A program made the position numbers and the translations under genes. Below the pieces are notes generated by a model, which worked only from the letters and a program-made list of their open reading frames with translations, made no database searches and was not told the origin of the DNA. DNA of 64,000 nt, from positions 1 through 64,000 of the forward strand of contig NZ_JACOQD010000004.1 of assembly GCF_014297365.1 (NCBI RefSeq). Reading direction: 5' to 3'. Of this stretch, positions 1-8,928 are shown piece after piece. Source of the DNA: Winogradskyella echinorum (GTDB lineage Bacteria; Bacteroidota; Bacteroidia; Flavobacteriales; Flavobacteriaceae). Numbering within the stretch: position 1 is the first letter of the stretch; the number at the start of each line of letters is the position of its first letter.

Positions 1-7
1 AAAAACT

Positions 8-1018
8 ATGAGATTAAAAAAGTATTGTTTAGTAGCATTTATAGCTTTAGTAGCAAATTTTAGTTTTGCTCAGGAGGGAATACCTATTTATTCAGATTAT
101 TTAACAGATAATTATTATTTAATTCATCCTTCGATGGCTGGCGTAGCTAATTGTGCTAAGGTAAGATTAACTGCAAGGCAACAATGGTTTGGTGTAGATG
201 ATGCACCAAGTTTACAAACATTGAGTATTAATGGAAGAATAGGCGATTCTCCAGTAGCAGTTGGAGGTGTACTATTTAATGATTCTAACGGGTACCATTC
301 GACAGTTGGTGGTTATGCTACATTTGCATATCATTTAATGTTTTCAAGAAATGAAATTGACTTAAATATGTTATCATTTGGTTTGAGTGCAGGACTTCTT
401 CAATATAAATTAGATGAAACAGACTTTTTAGCACCGGGTGAATTCGATCAATTAATTGCTGGAATAGAACAAAGTGCTACAAACTTTAATATCGATTTTG
501 GTTTTTCATATCATTTTATAGACTTTTATTTTCATTTTACGGCTAAAAACATATTAGAGAATGAAGGAATAAACTTTAACGATCAAGGTTTTGAATTTAA
601 AAATCTAAGGACGTATTTATTTTCTACAGGTTATACTTTTAATAAATTTGGTAGTGAATGGAGTTATGAACCTTCTATTATGTATATGTACAGAGAAGCA
701 ACAAAAGAATCTTCGATTGATATTAATGCAAAAGTATATAAAGAGATGGACTTTGGTAAAGTCTGGGGAGGTTTGTCATATAGACGTAGCTTAGATGGTG
801 CAGAGTTTGTTGATGGCTCTGGTACTAGCAATCAAAAATTACAATATATTACACCATTTGTAGGTGTAGATTATAATCAATTTGTATTTGCTTATACATT
901 CTCTTACCAAGCTAATACGGTTAGCTTTAATAAAGGTGGTTTTCATCAAATAACCTTAGGTTATAACTTTAACTGTAGACGAGAGAAATATGAATGTAAC
1001 TGTCCAGCAATAAATTAA
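8..1018 (+). CDS. PorP/SprF family type IX secretion system membrane protein
   Basis: The 336-residue protein starts with a signal peptide (residues 1-21, ending SFAQ). It then shows the family's early pattern of YSDYLTDNYYLIHPSMAG followed by a region with RQQWFG around residues 57-63, typical of PorP/SprF proteins. These are outer-membrane beta-barrel proteins linked to type IX secretion and gliding, usually encoded directly downstream of a very large adhesin-like T9SS substrate. That partner would lie left of the window, so the pairing is inferred. The rest alternates Gly/aromatic strands and ends in a Cys-rich tail (RREKYECNC). The length is normal for the family. ATG is 7 bases into the window and the gene is complete. 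Confidence 0.88.
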   Translation: MRLKKYCLVAFIALVANFSFAQEGIPIYSDYLTDNYYLIHPSMAGVANCAKVRLTARQQWFGVDDAPSLQTLSINGRIGDSPVAVGGVLFNDSNGYHSTVGGYATFAYHLMFSRNEIDLNMLSFGLSAGLLQYKLDETDFLAPGEFDQLIAGIEQSATNFNIDFGFSYHFIDFYFHFTAKNILENEGINFNDQGFEFKNLRTYLFSTGYTFNKFGSEWSYEPSIMYMYREATKESSIDINAKVYKEMDFGKVWGGLSYRRSLDGAEFVDGSGTSNQKLQYITPFVGVDYNQFVFAYTFSYQANTVSFNKGGFHQITLGYNFNCRREKYECNCPAIN

Positions 1019-1025
1019 TAAAAAA

Positions 1026-1051
1026 GGCTCAATGTAAATTGAGCCTTTTTT
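1026..1051. terminator. Bidirectional intrinsic terminator
   Basis: A perfect 8-bp stem, ggctcaat (1026-1033) with attgagcc (1038-1045) and a gtaa loop, has an A-run on the left and a T-run on the right. It lies between the convergent genes ending at 1018 and 1056, so it can serve both strands. Confidence 0.85.
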
Positions 1052-1055
1052 GTTT

Positions 1056-2228
1056 CTAAGATTTTTCCCATTTGTAATTTTTCTGTTTTGCTTGTGCTTT
1101 TATAGCTTTAATTAAGGCATTTTCGAGACCGTTATCGGAATCTTTGGTTTTACTTTCAATATAACCTTGACGCTTAATATTAAGTTCTGCAATAGCTTTT
1201 TGTAGAGTTTCACGTTCTTTACGTTTCTTTTCTACATAAGACTTAATTTCGGCTTTAGATTTTCCTTTTAATTCTTTAGGGAGTTGCTCTTCTTTTAATT
1301 GGTCATAAGAAAAGTCATCTTCTTTTTCTGCATCAACTAAATCCCAAGAACTGTTTTTATATAATCTAGAACTTTTGCTAACCGTTCTGCTAACCGCATT
1401 TGCCTTATTATAACTTCTAGCATTAGAATCTTGCTCTGCTTGCATTTCCATTTTTTTTCTACCAGTGCTTCCGTATGCTACATAGGTTCTATTTAATTTT
1501 TCATTTAATTCTAAAATTTTATCATCATAAGGGGAAGCCACATGCACAGTTGCTTGGTTATGATTAATAGCCATGTAATTTCCATGAGTTAAATCGGCAC
1601 CATCTTTCCAATAGCTAGTAATACCTTGATTGTAGTCTCCACAGAATATAGTATTTACAGTAACATCATTTTGATGTGCTAACTTCGAAGCCGTTTTATA
1701 GCTAACATTACCTTGAGTGTATGGCTCGTTACCTGCTATAAATATAAGTTTTAAATCATCTTTATCGTTTCCCCATTGTAATTGGTTTAAGGCAGTAGAA
1801 ATAACTTTTCCGCAGTATTCCTCACCACCATCAGTAGTTAAGGAGAATAACGATTTAGAAATTTCATCTAAGTCATCACTAAAGGCAATTACTTGTCTTA
1901 AATAGCCTTCATCAGCATTTAGTTTATTATTTCCGTATTCGTAAAGTGCAATTTTTAGGTTAGGACTTTCATCCTTACATTTTGCATAAGATAGTTCATT
2001 TACAACTTGCCATAGCTGTGCTTTTGCCTGATCTATTAAACCATCCATGCTATTGCTAGTATCTAAGAGAAGGGCAACTTTTATTTCAGGCTTATCATAT
2101 TTAGATTTGGTTTCAATTTTCGTTTCTGCAATTGCAAGATCTTGTTGATTCGATTTTGAATTTGCATTACATGCCATAACTGTAGTAAGGCATAAGGTTA
2201 AGATAAAAGCGTTCAATTGTGTTTTCAT
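1056..2228 (-). CDS. vWA-domain lipoprotein
   Basis: A lipoprotein signal with lipobox TTVMAC (Cys20) leads into a von Willebrand factor A domain at about residues 48-230. The metal-binding MIDAS start is visible as DTSNSMDG (D-x-S-x-S), followed by a DGGEE stretch that supplies further acidic residues. The C-terminal third (about 290-390) is Lys/Glu-rich and probably helical. vWA proteins bind ligands through a divalent metal, but the ligand here is unknown. The next upstream gene on this strand ends only 5 bp away, so the two are probably co-transcribed. The protein is probably periplasmic or surface-anchored. The vWA fold is well supported; its role is not. Confidence 0.8.
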   Translation of the reverse strand: MKTQLNAFILTLCLTTVMACNANSKSNQQDLAIAETKIETKSKYDKPEIKVALLLDTSNSMDGLIDQAKAQLWQVVNELSYAKCKDESPNLKIALYEYGNNKLNADEGYLRQVIAFSDDLDEISKSLFSLTTDGGEEYCGKVISTALNQLQWGNDKDDLKLIFIAGNEPYTQGNVSYKTASKLAHQNDVTVNTIFCGDYNQGITSYWKDGADLTHGNYMAINHNQATVHVASPYDDKILELNEKLNRTYVAYGSTGRKKMEMQAEQDSNARSYNKANAVSRTVSKSSRLYKNSSWDLVDAEKEDDFSYDQLKEEQLPKELKGKSKAEIKSYVEKKRKERETLQKAIAELNIKRQGYIESKTKDSDNGLENALIKAIKAQAKQKNYKWEKS

Positions 2229-2233
2229 AATTT

Positions 2234-3265
2234 CTAATTTTTTGTATTTAATTCTTTAACATCTATGGTTCCGTTTGGAGATATTACATAGTATTTATGG
2301 TCTATTTCTGTTTTTGTAATTGGTCGCTCTTTTTTCTCTTTTGGTTTAGGAGTAAAAACGAGTTTTATATTCATTCCTATTTGCACAACAGGTTCTAAAA
2401 TGGATGGATTTATAACTACATCATAATTTTCGTAAGTCAAAGGTTGATAATAGTATGAAGTTTGTTTTTTAGCTACAGTGACACCTTTATTTTTATCTAG
2501 AGCTTCAACTGAAGTACTGTTATAAGCCTGATAACTCTGATAAAAATCCTTTGGGAAATAACAATACTTATCATCTGCAATGGCAACGTTATATTGACTC
2601 ATATCAAAACCTAAGACTTTGTAGTAAGTTTTTTTATCTTCTATGAGTTTTAATAGTTGGTCTTGTAAGTTTTTGTAAACCTCTTGAATGTTTTCAATAT
2701 AGTAATCAACCTTTACTAAGTTGTAAACTTCACTTTGTGCACAGGCGCCTAATATGGATTCAAATTGATTGGTATTAGTAAATTGAATATGGATATTCTG
2801 CTGCAATTCAAACCCTTTAGGAACTTCGGTATAAGTTTTACTAAATAATTTTTTGGTGACTTCAACTTCGTAAATCGGAATAAATGAAATGACATCTATC
2901 GCAATATCTTTTTGTGTGATACCTATAGCATTGAGACGATTTTTAATGTTATCCATACGCTCTTTCATCAACTGATTTGTTTTTTCTGCTGATGGTCCAA
3001 TTTGCGATACATTAAACAAGGCTGTATAAGTTGTTGCACCAGTATTTTGAAGTGCTTTTACATCAATTGTTAGTATATTACTTGGATGGAGTGTTTTGTT
3101 AATTTGTTGTTGTACTGTTGGATTGTAAATCTGGGCATTTCCTGAAGTTAAAATATTTTGCCGAGAAATATCTTGTGTAATCTGGTTATAGTTTCCTCTG
3201 TGCTGAGCATAAAGATTAATACCGATTGCTAGTAATAGCATTAAAGCTAAATTGCTTTTTTTCAT
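2234..3265 (-). CDS. SIMPL (DUF541)-like exported protein
   Basis: A signal peptide (residues 1-20, NLYAQ) precedes about 320 residues that look like a SIMPL/DUF541 domain. There is a region of oxyanion-poor beta strands, a stretch with repeated ...MKERMDNIKNRLNAIGI... (numbering of a helix bearing Lys/Arg), then an IDVISFIPIYEVE segment. This matches the family's G-I-x-x-x-D-I pattern. SIMPL proteins are periplasmic and of loosely defined function. The gene is 5 bp upstream of the vWA lipoprotein on the same strand, which suggests a two-gene operon. The C-terminus carries a basic segment (PKPKEKKERPITK) that is unusual for the family. Family assignment is by pattern only and moderate. Confidence 0.5.
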   Translation of the reverse strand: MKKSNLALMLLLAIGINLYAQHRGNYNQITQDISRQNILTSGNAQIYNPTVQQQINKTLHPSNILTIDVKALQNTGATTYTALFNVSQIGPSAEKTNQLMKERMDNIKNRLNAIGITQKDIAIDVISFIPIYEVEVTKKLFSKTYTEVPKGFELQQNIHIQFTNTNQFESILGACAQSEVYNLVKVDYYIENIQEVYKNLQDQLLKLIEDKKTYYKVLGFDMSQYNVAIADDKYCYFPKDFYQSYQAYNSTSVEALDKNKGVTVAKKQTSYYYQPLTYENYDVVINPSILEPVVQIGMNIKLVFTPKPKEKKERPITKTEIDHKYYVISPNGTIDVKELNTKN

Positions 3266-3429
3266 TTTGATTTATGTTTTTTGATTAATGCTGTAAAGCT
3301 GCGCTGAAAAAACTTTAAGAAAAAACAGCAATGAGTAAAGTGTTGTTTTCAGTGAGTGAAGCGGTTTTAATTTTTAGGGATAATCACTTTTTAAAGGTAT
3401 AATTGGTTTAAAATGTAGATAGGCCATTT

Positions 3430-3458
3430 TTTGAAACCAAATAAAGTATGTAAGTTTA
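3430..3458 (+). promoter_or_regulatory. Candidate Bacteroidota promoter for the kinase operon
   Basis: TTTG at 3430-3433 and TAAGTTTA at 3451-3458 are separated by 17 bp, close to the Bacteroidota -33/-7 pattern (TTTG, TAnnTTTG). The position leaves about 20 bases of leader before the TTG start at 3482. Confidence 0.4.
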
Positions 3459-3481
3459 TTCAAATTAATAAAATCGAATAG

Positions 3482-5650
3482 TTGAAAATATTTAAAACAT
3501 ATAGTCTAACACTTTTTTTTCTTTTACTCAGTAGCATTGTTATTGGGCAGGTAAACGAAATGAAAAAAGTGGCAAGTGACGAGTCGTTTACCATAAGGGG
3601 ATCTGTTTATGATAAAGCCTCGAGACAACCGTATAAGGATGTTGAGATTATGATAAATGGAGGTCGATATACTAGAACAGATTTTAATGGTAAGTTTACT
3701 GTACAAGCAAAGATTGGTGACGAAATAATTATAAGTCATAAAGATTTTGAAACTATTTATCATACCATTAAAAAAAATGAACGCATAGACATCGAGGTTA
3801 TAGAAAGCAATCGTTCAGGAAGGTCTTTTAAGACTAATAGAGATATAAAGCGCTTTAATGAAATGATTGACTCAGCGGATGCTTATCTCAAAAAAGATGC
3901 AGAAAAAAGTTTAAAATTTGTTGGTGACGCTTTAGATGTAAATGTGAGCACAAGTCAAAGTGCAGAAGCGCATGAGTTATTAGGTGATGTATATATGTAT
4001 TGGAAGCAGTTTGATTTGGCAATTTCGGCTTATAAAATTAGTATTCAAAATACAGAAACTTCTTCTGTAAAATTAAAATTAGCCAAAGCTTTTCATAGTA
4101 ACGGGGATTTTCAAAAAAGTATTTCTACTTATGAAAATCTAAATATAAAGGATTTATCTAATTATGAAAAAACCCTTTTATATGAGGGTTTAGGGGATTC
4201 TAACCTTAAAATTAAAAATATTCCTAAAGCTATTACCACATATGAAGAAGGACTAAAGGTGGCAAAGCAACATTTAATCGCTCCAAAAGTTACGGACTTA
4301 AATTCTAAAATTGCTCAGGCTTATAATGAAAAAGGTGAAGTGAGTAAAGCAAAAGGTTATTTTGATAATTCATTAAATTTAGCAGCAAAGGAGAATAAGA
4401 AACGTTCCGTTGAAGAAAAAGTTAAAGTAGCCGAATTTAATAGTGTAAATCAAGATTATGAAAGTGAAATTGAACTTAGAAAAGAAATTATAAATGATAT
4501 TAAAGATATTGAACGGGATTCCATTATTTCTAATGAAAGCCCAATTACCTCACAAAAGCAAAATTATAAGATAGGTAATGCCCTTATATTACAGAACAGA
4601 AATGAAGATGCTATACCTTATTTAGAAGAAAGTAGAAAAGAAGCAAATGAAAAAGGGGACCTTATCGTTGGTAAGGACGCTACCAGAAAATTGTCTGAAG
4701 CTCTTATTAAAAAAGGAGATACAAAAGAAGGACTTGCCATGATAGAGAACTATGAAAATATAGTTGATGAATTGTATGCAAGAAAGGAACAAGAAATATC
4801 ACAAGCTGCGCGTTTTAGTAGGAATATTGCAGAGCAACAAAATAGAATTACTTCTTTAGAAAGTGATCGTGAATTATCTAAAAGTGAGTACGAGTTAACT
4901 CAAGAGCGTAACAAGCGTCAACAACTTATTATATATTCTCTAATAGGCGGTTTACTATTGTTTCTTATTACAGGTTACTTTATGTATAAATATATAAAAC
5001 AACAACGTTTGGCAAATAACTTACTGGCTTTAAAATCTTTGCGTAGCCAAATGAATCCACACTTTATTTTTAATGCTCTTAACTCTGTAAATAGTTTTAT
5101 AGCGACAAATGATGAGCGTACGGCTAATAAATATTTATCTGATTTTTCTCATTTAATGCGTTCTGTTTTAGAGAATAGCGAAGAAGATTTTATTCCCTTA
5201 AAAAAGGAAGTAGAATTATTAGAGTTATATACCAAACTAGAGCATTTTAGATTTCAGGATAAGTTTGATTATTCAATAGATGTAGATGACACTATAGATG
5301 TTGAAAGCTTTCAAATTCCGCCAATGTTATTGCAACCTTATATAGAGAATGCGGTTTGGCATGGCTTGCGTTATAAAACAGAAAAAGGTCATTTAAACAT
5401 AAACATTAAACCAAAATCTAAAGATGAAATTACCATTACTATCACAGACGATGGTATTGGGAGAATGCGATCAAAAGCATTAAAGACAGATCATCAAAAG
5501 AAGCAGAAATCTAAAGGAATGAATAACATTAAGAAACGTGTTGCTATTTTAAATGAAATGTATAAAGATAAAGTTGATGTGGCAATTGAAGATTTTCAAG
5601 ATTTAGAAGACGCGGGCACAAAAGTAGTTGTCACATTAAAAAAAGATTAA
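3482..5650 (+). CDS. LytS/YehU-type sensor histidine kinase with TPR and CarboxypepD_reg-like domains
   Basis: A signal peptide (residues 1-23, SIVIGQ) precedes a CarboxypepD_reg-like beta domain (about 36-106), tetratricopeptide repeats (about 150-420), a coiled coil and one membrane helix near 484-506. The C-terminal kinase is of the His_kinase (PF06580) type: the phospho-acceptor is His527 in MNPHFIFNALN, the N box is YIENAVWHG and the G box DDGIGRM. The start is TTG: an in-frame TAG immediately precedes it and the next ATG lies after the signal peptide. The response regulator begins 13 bp downstream. The TPR region is probably periplasmic and senses the signal; the ligand is unknown. Confidence 0.88.
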   Translation: MKIFKTYSLTLFFLLLSSIVIGQVNEMKKVASDESFTIRGSVYDKASRQPYKDVEIMINGGRYTRTDFNGKFTVQAKIGDEIIISHKDFETIYHTIKKNERIDIEVIESNRSGRSFKTNRDIKRFNEMIDSADAYLKKDAEKSLKFVGDALDVNVSTSQSAEAHELLGDVYMYWKQFDLAISAYKISIQNTETSSVKLKLAKAFHSNGDFQKSISTYENLNIKDLSNYEKTLLYEGLGDSNLKIKNIPKAITTYEEGLKVAKQHLIAPKVTDLNSKIAQAYNEKGEVSKAKGYFDNSLNLAAKENKKRSVEEKVKVAEFNSVNQDYESEIELRKEIINDIKDIERDSIISNESPITSQKQNYKIGNALILQNRNEDAIPYLEESRKEANEKGDLIVGKDATRKLSEALIKKGDTKEGLAMIENYENIVDELYARKEQEISQAARFSRNIAEQQNRITSLESDRELSKSEYELTQERNKRQQLIIYSLIGGLLLFLITGYFMYKYIKQQRLANNLLALKSLRSQMNPHFIFNALNSVNSFIATNDERTANKYLSDFSHLMRSVLENSEEDFIPLKKEVELLELYTKLEHFRFQDKFDYSIDVDDTIDVESFQIPPMLLQPYIENAVWHGLRYKTEKGHLNINIKPKSKDEITITITDDGIGRMRSKALKTDHQKKQKSKGMNNIKKRVAILNEMYKDKVDVAIEDFQDLEDAGTKVVVTLKKD

Positions 5651-5663
5651 ATAGGTAAGACGT

Positions 5664-6398
5664 ATGAAACTAAACGCTATACTTGTAGAAGACGAAGAAA
5701 AAAGTAGAGAAATTTTAAGGAACTATCTCACTAAATACTGTCCAAATATTTCAATTATCGGTGAGGCTGCTAATGTAGACGAAGCGTTAGTTTTAATAAG
5801 AAATAATGATTTAGATGTTGTGTTTTTAGATGTAGAAATGCCTTATGGTAATGCTTTTGATTTATTAGATAAAGTGGGTGATATAAATTTTGAAACTATT
5901 TTTGTAACAGCCTATAACCATTATGCTATTGAAGCTTTAAATGCACATGCTTCCTATTATTTAATGAAACCTATTTCTATTGATGAGTTGATTAAAGCCG
6001 TGGATTATGTCACAGAAATAAGAACGAAAGAAGATGCTTTGCAAGACCAGGTTTTGATCCCTAAAACCAATTCGGTTAATGGTAAAATTACCATTCCTCA
6101 ACAAGATGGTTTTGAGGTTATAGAAACAAATGATATTATGTATTGCAAAGCAGATGATAACTATACAGAAATTTACCTTAATACTAACAAAAAGAAGCTC
6201 GTAAGCAAAACATTAAAGTATATAGAAGAGAGCTTAAAAGATGCTAATTTTGCCAGAGTACATAAAAGCTATTTGGTTAACGTTAATGAAATAGTTAAGT
6301 ATGTTAAAGGTAAAGGCGGTAGTGTAGTACTTAGCAACGGAAAAGAAATTATGGTTTCTGCTTCTAAAAAGTCTGATTTGTTATCTTATTTTAAGTAA
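5664..6398 (+). CDS. LytTR-family response regulator
   Basis: The 244-residue protein has a receiver domain (residues 1-120) with acidic pocket VEDEEKS and phospho-acceptor Asp56 in FLDVEMP, then the conserved switch Lys in YLMKPI. A LytTR DNA-binding domain follows (about 140-244), with the typical IMYCKADDNYTEIYL and FARVHKSYLVNVNEI segments. It forms an operon with the LytS-type kinase 13 bp upstream and is its probable partner. LytTR regulators bind pairs of short direct repeats. No downstream target can be named from this window. Confidence 0.92.
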   Translation: MKLNAILVEDEEKSREILRNYLTKYCPNISIIGEAANVDEALVLIRNNDLDVVFLDVEMPYGNAFDLLDKVGDINFETIFVTAYNHYAIEALNAHASYYLMKPISIDELIKAVDYVTEIRTKEDALQDQVLIPKTNSVNGKITIPQQDGFEVIETNDIMYCKADDNYTEIYLNTNKKKLVSKTLKYIEESLKDANFARVHKSYLVNVNEIVKYVKGKGGSVVLSNGKEIMVSASKKSDLLSYFK

Positions 6399-6502
6399 TA
6401 AATCCCTTTAAAAAAAGGGATCTGATAAATTGAAAACTAAATTTTTTAAGCTTAGCCTGAAACTAAAGAATTTGAGTAAGACAAAAAAACAATAATTATA
6501 TT

Positions 6503-6540
6503 AAGGAATCTCATCTAAAAATAATGAGATTCCTTTTTTC
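6503..6540 (+). terminator. Intrinsic terminator after the two-component operon
   Basis: A 12-bp perfect stem, aaggaatctcat (6503-6514) with atgagattcctt (6524-6535), is followed by a T-run. A weaker A/T hairpin without T-run sits at 6402-6421. The strong one ends only 14 bases before the next ATG. Confidence 0.8.
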
Positions 6541-6553
6541 AAAGGAATAGATT

Positions 6554-7069
6554 ATGCCAGTAATAAAACCAGTAAAAGGAAAACATCCTCAAATACCTAA
6601 AGATTGCTTTGTGGCAGAAAATGCCACCATTGTAGGAGAAGTAACTATAGGAAATCAATGTAGTGTTTGGTTTAATGCTGTTATTAGAGGTGATGTACAC
6701 TATATAAAAATGGGGAATAAGGTGAATGTCCAGGATGGAGCCGTAATCCATGCAACATTCCAAAAGTCGCCAACGACTATTGGTAATAATGTGTCTATTG
6801 GACATAATGCTATTGTTCATGGTTGTACCATAAAAGATAATGTACTTATTGGTATGGGTAGTATTATTATGGATGATTGTGTTGTAGAAAGCAATAGCAT
6901 TATAGCAGCTGGTGCTGTAGTAACAAAAAACACCATTGTAGAATCTGGTAGTATTTATGCTGGTGTACCAGCCAAAAAGGTAAAAGACATTAGTAAAGAA
7001 TTAATTTCTGGAGAGATTAATAGAATTGCCGATAATTATGTGGAATATTCTAGTTGGTTTAAAGAGTAG
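6554..7069 (+). CDS. Gamma-class carbonic anhydrase-like hexapeptide-repeat protein
   Basis: The 171-residue protein is a left-handed beta-helix with repeated isoleucine/valine hexapeptides. Expected gamma-carbonic anhydrase residues are in place: Arg45 and Asp47 in VIRGDVHYI, Gln60, and three likely zinc-binding histidines, His66 (VIHATF), His84 (SIGHNAIVHG) and His89. It probably hydrates CO2 in the cytosol as a trimer. Many members of this family (YrdA/PaaY type) are weakly active or of unclear role, so enzymatic activity is inferred. The gene stands alone between a terminator and a convergent gene. Confidence 0.88.
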   Translation: MPVIKPVKGKHPQIPKDCFVAENATIVGEVTIGNQCSVWFNAVIRGDVHYIKMGNKVNVQDGAVIHATFQKSPTTIGNNVSIGHNAIVHGCTIKDNVLIGMGSIIMDDCVVESNSIIAAGAVVTKNTIVESGSIYAGVPAKKVKDISKELISGEINRIADNYVEYSSWFKE

Positions 7070-7159
7070 TTAAGAAACCTAGAAGTTTTAGTTAAGAATT
7101 TAGAATATATACTTTAGTATATGAATTAGAAAAACTCCTTAAACTTTGTTATGCTGATT

Positions 7160-7519
7160 TTATTTCAGCATCTTAACTTTAGTTTTTAAACTACTTATCA
7201 ATTCCTCAACATCTACAATTTCATTTATAACATCACTACTTAAAACTGTTGAGATTTGATTGCCGTTAAGCTTTAAAACTGTGGGATAAATCATTTTTAC
7301 ATTAGGAAAGGTTGTTTCAAACTCATCCTTATGATAAAATTCCATTTTTAGATTACTGTCTTCCTTAAAGGTTTTCCAGATTGTGTTTTCAGTAAATGTA
7401 TCATGTGTTAAAGTGCACAAACTACATTTGTATGTTGATGGACTAAATAATTTATGACCTGCATCAAATAGAGCATTTAACGTACCTGAGTTGGCATTAT
7501 ATACAAACAGTAATTTCAT
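7160..7519 (-). CDS. Uncharacterised 119-residue protein with CxxC motif
   Basis: No signal peptide is visible. Near residues 31-36 there is a KCSLC motif (C-x-x-C) followed by TLTHDTF, then a mixed alpha/beta region ending in a Lys-rich helix. The order beta strand, CxxC, helix, then a YPTVLKLNG segment is reminiscent of a thioredoxin-like fold with a TVL strand, but the cis-proline position is not clear. Similar short proteins occur in flavobacterial genomes without assigned function. It is probably cytosolic. It sits 33 bp downstream of murI on the same strand and may be co-transcribed with it. Confidence 0.7.
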   Translation of the reverse strand: MKLLFVYNANSGTLNALFDAGHKLFSPSTYKCSLCTLTHDTFTENTIWKTFKEDSNLKMEFYHKDEFETTFPNVKMIYPTVLKLNGNQISTVLSSDVINEIVDVEELISSLKTKVKMLK

Positions 7520-7552
7520 AATGCATTTGTGCGATTTAAGTATAAAACCTTA

Positions 7553-8332
7553 CTAAAAATCTAAATAATTGGTAGGAAATTGATGTTCTAAAATTGAATT
7601 TAGGACATTAATATTTCCATTTGTATATAATTCTATAGTTGGTTTAATTTCAGAATCATTCAATAAATTTTTAGACTCTAAAATAGCTTTTGTTTGTTTA
7701 GCAACAGCTAACCCAGAATCAATAATTTTTACATGTTCTGGAAGCATGTTTTTAAGCATAGGAATAAGATATGGGTAGTGCGTGCATCCAAGGACCAAAT
7801 AGTCGATATTTTCTTTTACCATTGGTTCCATGTAAGTTTTTAAAAGCGCTTTCATCTCATTAGACTCTATTTGTCCTGTTTCTATAAGATGTACTATGCC
7901 TTCTCCAATTTTCTCAACGACTTTTACACCATTTGCATATAAGTCTGTAGTTTTATGAAAGAGTTGACTACTAAGAGTTCCTTTAGTCGCTAATATACCT
8001 ATAGCCTTAGACTTTGTATTTAAAGCAGCTGGTTTTATGGCTGGTTCTATACCTATAAAAGGAATTGGGTAATTTTCTCTTAAATATGATATCGCATTTG
8101 TAGTTGCCGTATTACAAGCTATTACAATAAGTTTACAGCCTTTTTCAATAAGTAATTCAGTATTTTTAATGCTTAATTGAATTATTTCTTCCTTTGACTT
8201 ATTGCCATAAGGTGCATTTTTACTGTCTGCCAAATAAATAAAGTTTTCATTTGGTAAAAGGGCATGAAGCTCCTTAAAGATAGATGTACCTCCAATACCA
8301 GAATCGAATATGCCAACAGGTAAATTACTCAT
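7553..8332 (-). CDS. murI: Glutamate racemase
   Basis: The enzyme interconverts L- and D-glutamate for peptidoglycan. The 259-residue protein has the family's GIFDSGIGG near the N-terminus and both catalytic cysteines in context: Cys73 in ACNTATTNA and Cys183 in LGCTHYPYL. The length is normal. It lies downstream of an OmpH gene on the same strand but a terminator hairpin at 8347-8372 separates them, so its own promoter is likely. Product certain from motifs. Confidence 0.96.
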   Translation of the reverse strand: MSNLPVGIFDSGIGGTSIFKELHALLPNENFIYLADSKNAPYGNKSKEEIIQLSIKNTELLIEKGCKLIVIACNTATTNAISYLRENYPIPFIGIEPAIKPAALNTKSKAIGILATKGTLSSQLFHKTTDLYANGVKVVEKIGEGIVHLIETGQIESNEMKALLKTYMEPMVKENIDYLVLGCTHYPYLIPMLKNMLPEHVKIIDSGLAVAKQTKAILESKNLLNDSEIKPTIELYTNGNINVLNSILEHQFPTNYLDF

Positions 8333-8346
8333 TACTACAAAAATAA

Positions 8347-8372
8347 AAAGTCGCTTAATACTAAGCGACTTT
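8347..8372 (-). terminator. Terminator between ompH and murI
   Basis: An 11-bp stem, aaagtcgctta (8347-8357) with taagcgacttt (8362-8372), sits between the ompH stop (8395) and the murI start (8332). Read on the minus strand it is followed by a T-rich run. Confidence 0.75.
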
Positions 8373-8394
8373 CTATATGATTTTTTTTTTGAGA

Positions 8395-8895
8395 TTAAAT
8401 TCCCAATTCTGCTTTTACGTCTGGCATAAGGTCTTTTCCTTTAGCAACTATTAATGTTCCAGCTTCTAGAACATATTCAATGCCTTGTGCTGCAGCTACT
8501 TTTTCTATAGCAGCTTTTGCTTTTTCAGTTATTGGCTTTAAAAGATTAAATCTCTTTTCTTCTAAATCCTTTTGAGCTTGCTGTTGGTATTGACCTAAAC
8601 TTTGCTTTATACCTTCAACTTCTTCCATACGCTTTTGGTTTTCTTCTTGCGTTTGCGCTTCAGCTTCAGCGTTGTATTGTTTTAATTTATTATCAAGTTC
8701 TTTAAAAGATTCTTGTATTGTAGCTTCATAAGTTTTACCAAGTTTTTTAATTTCAGCATCTGCTGAAATATATTCTGGCATAGCTTCAATTAGCTTTTGC
8801 GTGTTAATATGCGCAATTTTACTTTGGGCAGTTGAAAAGCTTGTAGCTCCAATAAAAAGTGCTGCTGCGAATAGTAAAGTTTTAAAATGTTTCAT
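8395..8895 (-). CDS. OmpH/Skp-family periplasmic chaperone
   Basis: A signal peptide (about residues 1-23, SFSTAQ) is followed by the Skp pattern. There is an N-terminal strand KIAHINTQKLIEAMPEY, a long charged coiled coil (about 45-115) and a C-terminal beta segment (GIEYVLEAGTLIVAKG). Skp holds unfolded outer-membrane proteins in the periplasm. The gene lies in the bamA-ompH-ompH series, which fits outer-membrane biogenesis. A length of 166 residues is normal. It is the shorter of two adjacent paralogues. Confidence 0.9.
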   Translation of the reverse strand: MKHFKTLLFAAALFIGATSFSTAQSKIAHINTQKLIEAMPEYISADAEIKKLGKTYEATIQESFKELDNKLKQYNAEAEAQTQEENQKRMEEVEGIKQSLGQYQQQAQKDLEEKRFNLLKPITEKAKAAIEKVAAAQGIEYVLEAGTLIVAKGKDLMPDVKAELGI

Positions 8896-8928
8896 TTTTT
8901 CTAAATTGTATTTGTGTGTTATAAAATA

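Noticed and set aside
7151..7171. Terminator for the CxxC protein gene
   Set aside because: A small hairpin (atgctga/tcagcat) overlaps the stop codon but has no T-run on the minus strand.
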